A stretch of 19,477 nucleotides of DNA from ZC4RG30 sp964456255 (GTDB lineage Bacteria; Pseudomonadota; Gammaproteobacteria; Steroidobacterales; Steroidobacteraceae), in contig CAYWDZ010000039.1 of the NCBI GenBank assembly GCA_964456255.1, positions 1 to 19,477 of the forward strand, in the 5' to 3' direction. The notes beneath the pieces were generated by a model. That model was not told the DNA's origin. It worked only from the letters and a program-made list of their open reading frames with translations, and searched no databases. The position numbers and the translations under genes are program-made. Positions 14,875 to 19,477 of the stretch are shown one piece after another. Numbering within the stretch: position 1 is the stretch's first letter; every line of letters begins with the position of its first letter.

Positions 14875-15354
14875 TCAATCCAGCTTGAAGTCCTTGAAGT
14901 CGTCGGGATTGAAGTCGACGGAATCAAAGCGCTGCGTGTTTTCACCGCGCGCCAGCAGGCGTATCGCATCGACGATTCGCCGGTCGTTCCATTCACCCAC
15001 TTCGTCCGCGCGGTCAGTCAGCAGTTTCGGAATTTCCTGACGGACGCCGAAGAAGCCCAGCAGCAGGACCGGCTTCTTCTGTGACTGCGCGTAGTTCATC
15101 TGGAAGATGGTCAGGTCCGGGCTGCTGCCGTACAGGCTCGACAGCGCCACGACCACTTCGGCCGCATCGATCTGCTTGCGCAGGTCGGCACGCACGCTCT
15201 CGCTGTCGACAGCGCTGGGTGGCGTGTCCGGCGTGCTGGTATTGCGGTAGAAGAAATTCTTGGCGCTCTCCAGAAACTCGAATACCCGGACGTAGTCGTC
15301 CGAGTCATGCCAGTTGTGCGTGACAAACACGCGGATCGGGTTCTGCTGTGACAT
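14875..15354 (-). CDS. TIR-like (MTH538/ThsB-type) domain protein
   Basis: The product has 159 residues, almost all one domain. IRVFVTHNWHDSDDY (7-21) is the first strand and loop of the TIR-like fold of the MTH538 family (PF08937 type). LRKQIDAAEVVVALSSLY (58-75) and KPVLLLGFF (94-102) give the later strands. ThsB of the Thoeris defence system belongs to the same broad family and makes a cyclic ADP-ribose isomer. In such enzymes a catalytic glutamate sits in the helix after the fourth motif (usually WxxxEI..A). Here the matching stretch FQMNYAQ has glutamine (Q85), so NAD cleavage may be lost. There is no ThsA partner nearby. The tail is acidic (DFNPDDFKDFKLD). The start at 15354 begins right before the domain; a longer frame to 15378 adds eight residues. 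It is divergent from the EEP gene by 67 bases. Confidence 0.8.
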   Translation of the reverse strand: MSQQNPIRVFVTHNWHDSDDYVRVFEFLESAKNFFYRNTSTPDTPPSAVDSESVRADLRKQIDAAEVVVALSSLYGSSPDLTIFQMNYAQSQKKPVLLLGFFGVRQEIPKLLTDRADEVGEWNDRRIVDAIRLLARGENTQRFDSVDFNPDDFKDFKLD

Positions 15355-15411
15355 ACGCGGGGCAGTGTACCGCAACACTCGCTAAACTAGCCCGCCTGGG
15401 GTCGTCATCCC

Positions 15412-15416
15412 GGGAG
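15412..15416 (+). promoter_or_regulatory. Ribosome-binding site that decides a TTG start
   Basis: GGGAG (15412-15416) lies five bases before TTG at 15422. The EEP domain begins at once after this codon (MRLVLYNIRY), so the rare TTG start is well supported; no ATG or GTG lies nearby in frame. Confidence 0.75.
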
Positions 15417-15421
15417 TTCCG

Positions 15422-16162
15422 TTGCGTCTGGTCCTGTACAACATCCGCTACGCCACCGGCACAGGGCCAGCCTTCCATCTGCCGCTGCCGGGCGCCGGCT
15501 ATCTGCGGGGTAACCGGCGGGTACTGGCGGGGCTCACCGAATTCCTGCGCCGCCAGGATGCGGATCTGATCGGCCTGGTGGAGGTGGATACCGGCTCGAT
15601 ACGTTCGGGCATGGTGAACCAGGCCGAGTTCATTGCCAGCAGCCTGGGTCACTTCTCGACTTATCAGTGCAAGTACGGCGCGTCATCGGTCAACAACTTC
15701 CTGCCGATCGTGCGCAAGCAGGCCAATGCCTTTCTGGCTGCGCCGCGCGTGCACGGCGAGCGCTTTCATTACTTCGACTCCGGCATCAAGCGCCTCATCA
15801 TCGAGCTCGAACTCGATGATGTCGCGTTGTTCCTGGTGCACCTGTCGATCAAGTACCGGCACCGCCAGTACCAGTTGCGCTACCTGCACGAGCTGGTGGA
15901 GAAGTCCACCAAGCCGGTGATCGTGGCGGGGGACTTCAACACCTTCTGGGGTACGCACGAGCTGTACCTGTTCCAGCGTGCGGCGCGTCTGCGCAGCGCA
16001 AATGTGCGCAACCTGCCTACCTACCCGGCCTATGCGCCGCGCACCGAACTGGATTTCGTGCTGGTGGGCGAGCAGATCGAGGTGACCGGATTCAGCGTGC
16101 CGGACATCCGCCTGTCTGATCACCGGCCGGTGATCTGCGATTTCAGGGTGCGCAAGGAGTAG
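15422..16162 (+). CDS. Endonuclease/exonuclease/phosphatase (EEP) family protein
   Basis: The product has 246 residues from a TTG start with a good ribosome site. The EEP catalytic set is visible: N7 (LVLYNIRY), E54 (GLVEVD, metal ligand), H140 (LVHLS), D171 and N173 (AGDFNTF), D211 (LDFVL), and D233-H234 (SDHRPV). All are in the order expected for magnesium-dependent phosphodiesterases or nucleases of the exonuclease III/DNase I/sphingomyelinase superfamily. The short form without a signal peptide or extra domain suggests a cytosolic enzyme. The substrate (DNA, RNA, phospholipid or sugar phosphate) cannot be told. Its last codons and stop carry the ribosome site of the FadJ-like gene three bases downstream, so the two are coupled. 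A TIR-like gene is divergent on the left. Activity seems intact, as no key residue is missing. Confidence 0.9.
   Translation: MRLVLYNIRYATGTGPAFHLPLPGAGYLRGNRRVLAGLTEFLRRQDADLIGLVEVDTGSIRSGMVNQAEFIASSLGHFSTYQCKYGASSVNNFLPIVRKQANAFLAAPRVHGERFHYFDSGIKRLIIELELDDVALFLVHLSIKYRHRQYQLRYLHELVEKSTKPVIVAGDFNTFWGTHELYLFQRAARLRSANVRNLPTYPAYAPRTELDFVLVGEQIEVTGFSVPDIRLSDHRPVICDFRVRKE
16154..16159 (+). promoter_or_regulatory. Ribosome-binding site of the FadJ-like gene inside the EEP gene end
   Basis: AAGGAG (16154-16159) is formed by the last lysine and glutamate codons of the EEP gene, directly before its TAG. The FadJ-like ATG at 16166 follows after six bases, the best spacing for translational coupling. 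Confidence 0.8.
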
Positions 16163-16165
16163 ACC

Positions 16166-18199
16166 ATGGGCACATCGGCCTGGCAGTACCGGCTTGACCA
16201 GGGCATTGGCGTACTGACGTTCGATGTGCCCGACCGGTCGGCCAATACGCTCTGTGGCGCCGCGCTGCGCGAACTGGCTGCAGTGCTGGAGGAAATCGAG
16301 CGCGCGCCACCGCAGGGCCTGATCCTGTGTTCCGGCAAGTCCAGCGGGTTCATCGCCGGAGCCGACATCAACGAGTTTGTGACCTTTGCTTCGACGGAGG
16401 AGGCACTGGCTGCCGTGAAGCTCGGGCAGGGCCTGTGTGATCGCGTGGCGGCCCTGCCCTGTCCCACCGTCGCGCTGCTGCGCGGATTTGCACTGGGCGG
16501 CGGTCTCGAGTTGGCGCTGGCCTGCCGCTATCGCGTGGGAGTGGATGACGGCAAGCTCACCCTCGGACTGCCGGAAGTTCAGCTCGGCATCCATCCTGGA
16601 TTCGGCGGTACGGTGCGCCTCGTGCGCCTGATTGGTGTGCGCCCGGCCATGGACATGATGCTCACCGGCAAGACCATCCGGGCAGACAAGTCGCTGCGGC
16701 TCGGGCTCATCGATCGCTATGTGGCACCCGGGAGTGCCGAAGCTGCGGCACGTGAATTGATCAGGACCCGGCCGACCCCTCACAGGCCTCGCCTGATCGA
16801 GCGCCTGCTCTCCTTGCGGGTGGTGCGGCCGCTGATCGTGCCGGAGCTGCGGCGGCAGGTGGCCCGGCGTGTGCGCCGTGAACACTACCCTGCCCCGTAC
16901 GCCATCGTGGAGCTGTGGGCCAGATATGGCGCGCACGGCCGTGCGGCCTACGAGGCCGAGGCCCGCTCCATCGCCGGCCTGTTCGGCAACGAGACGGCGC
17001 GCAATCTGATTCGCGTGTTCCAGCTGCAGGAGCGCCTCAAGGCATTGGGCGGCAAAGCGCCCGCCGGTGGGCCGCAGGTTGCACATGTACACGTGGTCGG
17101 TGCCGGCCTGATGGGTGGCGACATCGCGGCGTGGTGCGCGCTCAGGGGTTTCACGGTGAGCCTGCAGGATCGAGCCCTGGAGTACGTGACACCGGCACTG
17201 CAACGGGCCGCAGAACTGTTTGCCAGGCGCATCCCCAACGAGGTCGAGCGGGCCGCCGTCAGCGCACGACTGGTCGCCGATGTGGAAGGAGGCCGGGTAC
17301 CCGAGGCGGATCTCGTGATCGAAGCGATCTTCGAGAACCTCGAGGCCAAGCGCGCACTCTACTCAACCCTGCTTCCGCGCATGAAGGCGGATGCCGTGCT
17401 GGCCACGAACACATCCAGCCTGGTGCTGGAGTCGCTTGCGGATGGCATGACCGATCCCGGGCGCTTTGTCGGATTGCACTTCTTCAACCCGGTGGCACAG
17501 ATGCCGCTGGTGGAAATCATCCACACGAACGCCACGCGCCCCGGGGTGCTGTCGCTTGCCGCAACCTTCGTGCGTCGACTGGACAAGTTGCCCCTGCCCT
17601 GCAGGAGTTCGCCCGGATTTCTGGTGAACCGCGTGCTGATTCCCTACATGCAGGAGGGGATGATCGCGGTGGAGCAAGGCATCGCGCCCGAGGTGGTGGA
17701 TGCGGCGGCTACGGGCTTCGGCATGCCCATGGGTCCGATCGAGCTTGCCGATGTGGTCGGTCTGGATGTGTGCAAGCACGTGGGCGAGATCATTGGCAGC
17801 GCACTGGGTCGCGAGCCGCCAGTGCCGCTCGCACGCATTGCCTCACTGGTCGCAGCCAGGCAGCTTGGCCGCAAGAGCGGCCAGGGGTACTACACCTGGC
17901 AGCAAGGCAAGGCAGTCAAGCAGCCGGTGGACCAGCACGCCGTGAGCGGCGAACTCACGGATCGCCTCATGTTGATGTTTGCCAATGAGAGCGTGGCCTG
18001 CCTGCGCGAACAGATCGTGGAGGATGCGGATCTGGTTGATGCGGGAGTGATCTTTGGTGCTGGTTATGCCCCTTTTCGGGGTGGACCCATCACCTGGGCC
18101 CGCAGGGAGGGGCCGGCACGACTGCGCGCGCGGCTGGCGCAACTTTCGGTGCAACAGGGTTCACGCTTTGCTCCTGACGCGGGCTGGGACGCCTTATAG
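16166..18199 (+). CDS. FadJ-like fatty-acid oxidation multifunctional enzyme (enoyl-CoA hydratase / 3-hydroxyacyl-CoA dehydrogenase)
   Basis: The product has 677 residues, a little shorter than E. coli FadB/FadJ (729/714). An N-terminal crotonase domain (about 1-200) has the oxyanion-hole segment FIAGADINEF (62-71), catalytic glutamates E115 (GGGLELAL) and E137 (LPEVQLGIHPGFGG). The NAD-binding domain starts near residue 305 with VGAGLMGGDIAA (GxGxxG), then ATNTSSL and catalytic H438 in GLHFFNPV, followed by the C-terminal hydroxyacyl-CoA dehydrogenase helices (SSPGFLVNRVL; FGMPMGPIELADVVGLDV). It should hydrate 2-enoyl-CoA and oxidise 3-hydroxyacyl-CoA in beta-oxidation in the cytoplasm. The thiolase partner is not next to it. 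It is coupled to the EEP gene upstream, an unusual pairing. A separate gene with its own ribosome site follows. Both activities appear intact from the residues seen. Confidence 0.93.
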   Translation: MGTSAWQYRLDQGIGVLTFDVPDRSANTLCGAALRELAAVLEEIERAPPQGLILCSGKSSGFIAGADINEFVTFASTEEALAAVKLGQGLCDRVAALPCPTVALLRGFALGGGLELALACRYRVGVDDGKLTLGLPEVQLGIHPGFGGTVRLVRLIGVRPAMDMMLTGKTIRADKSLRLGLIDRYVAPGSAEAAARELIRTRPTPHRPRLIERLLSLRVVRPLIVPELRRQVARRVRREHYPAPYAIVELWARYGAHGRAAYEAEARSIAGLFGNETARNLIRVFQLQERLKALGGKAPAGGPQVAHVHVVGAGLMGGDIAAWCALRGFTVSLQDRALEYVTPALQRAAELFARRIPNEVERAAVSARLVADVEGGRVPEADLVIEAIFENLEAKRALYSTLLPRMKADAVLATNTSSLVLESLADGMTDPGRFVGLHFFNPVAQMPLVEIIHTNATRPGVLSLAATFVRRLDKLPLPCRSSPGFLVNRVLIPYMQEGMIAVEQGIAPEVVDAAATGFGMPMGPIELADVVGLDVCKHVGEIIGSALGREPPVPLARIASLVAARQLGRKSGQGYYTWQQGKAVKQPVDQHAVSGELTDRLMLMFANESVACLREQIVEDADLVDAGVIFGAGYAPFRGGPITWARREGPARLRARLAQLSVQQGSRFAPDAGWDAL

Positions 18200-18223
18200 G
18201 GCGTGTTAACATCCGGCGAATTA

Positions 18224-18235
18224 TTGGTAAACCAA
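18224..18235. promoter_or_regulatory. Palindrome upstream of the CNB-rhodanese gene, candidate operator
   Basis: TTGGT (18224-18228) and ACCAA (18231-18235) are perfect complements around AA, 12 bases before the ribosome site of the next gene. It could be an operator for that gene. With 5-bp arms, chance is not excluded. Confidence 0.3.
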
Positions 18236-18246
18236 GGCGCTTTCCG

Positions 18247-18253
18247 TAAGGAG
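18247..18253 (+). promoter_or_regulatory. Ribosome-binding site fixing a GTG start
   Basis: TAAGGAG (18247-18253) lies eight bases before GTG at 18262. It supports this GTG as the start of the CNB-rhodanese gene. Confidence 0.8.
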
Positions 18254-18261
18254 CCATTGTT

Positions 18262-19347
18262 GTGACATTGAGCCAGGGTCGACCGGTTGATGCGACGCTG
18301 CTGCGTCGCTTCGCACCGCTCGAAGGTTTGAAGAAGGAGAATCAGGCTGCCTTGGCGCGTAAGGTCTTCGTCAAGGAGATGGACGGCGGGCGCCTGCTCT
18401 TCAAACAGGGCGACCAGGACAAGCGTGTGATCTGGGTGGTGTCGGGTACGGTCGAGCTGCGCGAGGACGATCGCACCATCGGGGTGATTCGCGGTGGCAC
18501 CCCCGAGGCACGCAACCCGCTGACCACGAAGGCGCTGCGCGAATTCTCCGCTCGGGCCATGGATACGGTCGAATACCTGGCCATCGACAGCGAACTGCTC
18601 GACGTGATGATCACCTGGGATCAGACCGGCACCTACGAGGTGGCCGAACTGCAATCGCAGTTCCAGGGCGCGGAGGGGGATGACTGGATGACCACCCTGT
18701 TGCAGAGCAGGGCCATGCAACGCATTCCGCCCGCCAGCATCCAGGCGATCTTCCTGCGCATGCAGCGCACACCGTACCGCGCCGGTGATGTGGTGATCCA
18801 TCAGGGCGACGAGGGCGACTACTTCTACTGCATCGTCAGCGGGCGTTGTGTGGTGACGCGCGAAACACCCCTGAACAAGGACGGCATCAAGCTGGCCGAA
18901 CTGACCGTGGGCGATACCTTCGGCGAAGAGGCGCTGATCTCCGAGGCCAAGCGCAATGCCACGGTGACCATGCTCACTGACGGCGTGCTGATGCGGCTCG
19001 CCAAGGCCGATTTCCGCGAGCTGATGACCGAACCTCTGCAGCGCTGGGTGACGCCCGATGAGGCCGAGAAGCTGGTGGCCACCAAGGGTGCCCACTGGCT
19101 CGACGTGCGCCTGCCCTCGGAATTCCAGAACCTGGCAGTGGAAGGCGCGATCAACATTCCGCTGTACTTCATCCGGCTCAAGCTCTCCACGCTTGATCGC
19201 ACCAAGCCGTACATCGTGTATTGCGACACCGGGCGGCGCAGTTCCGCGGCTGCCTTCATCCTGGTGGAGCGCGGCTTCGACGCCTACGTGCTCAAGGGTG
19301 GTCTGTCGTCGATGGATCGCGGCCTGACGCGCGGTACCAGCGCCTGA
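18262..19347 (+). CDS. Two cyclic-nucleotide-binding domains fused to a rhodanese domain
   Basis: The product has 361 residues from a GTG start with a good ribosome site. Residues about 16-130 are a degenerate CNB-like domain without a recognisable phosphate-binding cassette. Residues about 150-265 are a second CNB domain with GDTFGEEALISEAKRNATV (218-236). This matches the cassette consensus FGE-x-AL ... R-x-[AT], with R231 as the likely cyclic-phosphate ligand. Residues about 268-355 are a rhodanese domain with the active-site loop CDTGRRS (C321-S327) intact. There is no HTH or membrane segment, so it is probably a cytosolic signalling or sulphur-transfer enzyme regulated by cAMP or cGMP. 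Such fusions are known in gammaproteobacteria but little studied. It is preceded by a palindrome and ends one base before the stop of the convergent pilZ gene. Confidence 0.9.
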   Translation: MTLSQGRPVDATLLRRFAPLEGLKKENQAALARKVFVKEMDGGRLLFKQGDQDKRVIWVVSGTVELREDDRTIGVIRGGTPEARNPLTTKALREFSARAMDTVEYLAIDSELLDVMITWDQTGTYEVAELQSQFQGAEGDDWMTTLLQSRAMQRIPPASIQAIFLRMQRTPYRAGDVVIHQGDEGDYFYCIVSGRCVVTRETPLNKDGIKLAELTVGDTFGEEALISEAKRNATVTMLTDGVLMRLAKADFRELMTEPLQRWVTPDEAEKLVATKGAHWLDVRLPSEFQNLAVEGAINIPLYFIRLKLSTLDRTKPYIVYCDTGRRSSAAAFILVERGFDAYVLKGGLSSMDRGLTRGTSA

Positions 19348-19348
19348 T

Positions 19349-19477
19349 CTACATCGTGTGCGTGGGCTTCTCGCCGCTGAGGGCGCCCGCCAGATAGTTT
19401 TCGATCTTCTTCTGGGTCTGACCCCGATCCTGCTCACTGAACTGCACGCCGATGCCGGCAGTGCGCTTGCCCTGGGC
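19349..19477 (-). CDS. pilZ: PilZ type IV pilus protein, 3' end only
   Basis: Only the last 42 residues are in the window. GIGVQFSEQDRG followed by KKIENYLAGALSGEKPTHTM matches the C-terminus of the PilZ protein of type IV pilus assembly, whose family ends in a conserved PTHTM. PilZ (a non-canonical PilZ domain) works with PilB and FimX-type c-di-GMP effectors in twitching motility. The N-terminal part and start lie beyond the right edge. It is convergent with the CNB-rhodanese gene, with a one-base gap between stop codons and no terminator between them. The call rests on this conserved tail, which is quite specific. Confidence 0.85.
   Translation of the reverse strand, partial: AQGKRTAGIGVQFSEQDRGQTQKKIENYLAGALSGEKPTHTM

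Noticed and set aside
14875..16162. A Thoeris-type or other complete defence system built on the TIR-like and EEP genes
   Set aside because: There is no ThsA (SIR2 or Macro-SLOG) gene, the likely catalytic glutamate is missing, and no other defence or mobile genes surround it.
15683..17203. 506-codon minus-strand open frame
   Set aside because: It crosses the EEP and FadJ-like genes, both with full catalytic motifs on the plus strand. Its own translation has no family features.
18064..19437. 457-codon minus-strand open frame
   Set aside because: It lies opposite the CNB-rhodanese gene and overlaps pilZ in another frame; it is a shadow.
1..19477. Mobile elements, attachment sites, tRNA genes and CRISPR arrays
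   Set aside because: I saw no transposase, integrase, direct-repeat array or cloverleaf-like sequence, and base composition is even apart from short intergenic patches.

Overview
This is a GC-rich, gene-dense chromosomal segment. It most resembles a free-living gammaproteobacterium of the Steroidobacter/Nevskia/xanthomonad type. That placement is inferred from a large TonB-dependent receptor paired with a DUF6152 protein, a FadJ-type beta-oxidation enzyme, a GAF-PAS-GGDEF cyclase, and the tail of a type IV pilus PilZ protein ending in PTHTM. I saw no rRNA, tRNA, insertion sequence, phage gene or CRISPR array.

Left part (1-5209): the 3' end of an exported c-type cytochrome, a Tat-signal protein overlapping its stop codon, then a 1018-residue TonB-dependent receptor. 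A strong hairpin terminator follows. A secreted DUF6152 protein is read convergently from the minus strand. Still on the minus strand (5287-7885) are a family-2 O-methyltransferase and a GAF-PAS-GGDEF diguanylate cyclase, which are likely co-transcribed.

Middle (8227-11992): the most interesting unit is a tight plus-strand operon of three genes joined by ATGA stop/start overlaps. It encodes a beta-CASP metallo-beta-lactamase RNase, an archaeal-type nucleoside-monophosphate (AMP) phosphorylase, and a divergent PRPP-synthetase paralogue. Read together they suggest a route from RNA to NMP to ribose-1,5-bisphosphate plus free base, possibly on to PRPP. No RuBisCO or R15P isomerase, which complete the archaeal pathway, is visible. 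A uracil-DNA-glycosylase-superfamily gene follows, with an AT-rich palindrome on its start codon. Next are a YkgJ-type cysteine-cluster gene and a MgtC/DUF4010 membrane protein whose start codons overlap head to head.

Right part (14478-19477): a small unrecognised gene has a candidate promoter and a structured leader. A TIR-like (MTH538/ThsB-type) protein is divergent from an endonuclease/exonuclease/phosphatase (EEP) protein. The EEP gene has a TTG start and is translationally coupled to a FadJ-like multifunctional fatty-acid oxidation protein. A CNB-CNB-rhodanese fusion then meets the partial pilZ gene tail to tail.

Second-messenger proteins recur: a c-di-GMP cyclase, a PilZ protein, a cyclic-nucleotide-binding protein and a TIR-like protein. 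They are spread over several transcription units and I do not claim that they form one system.
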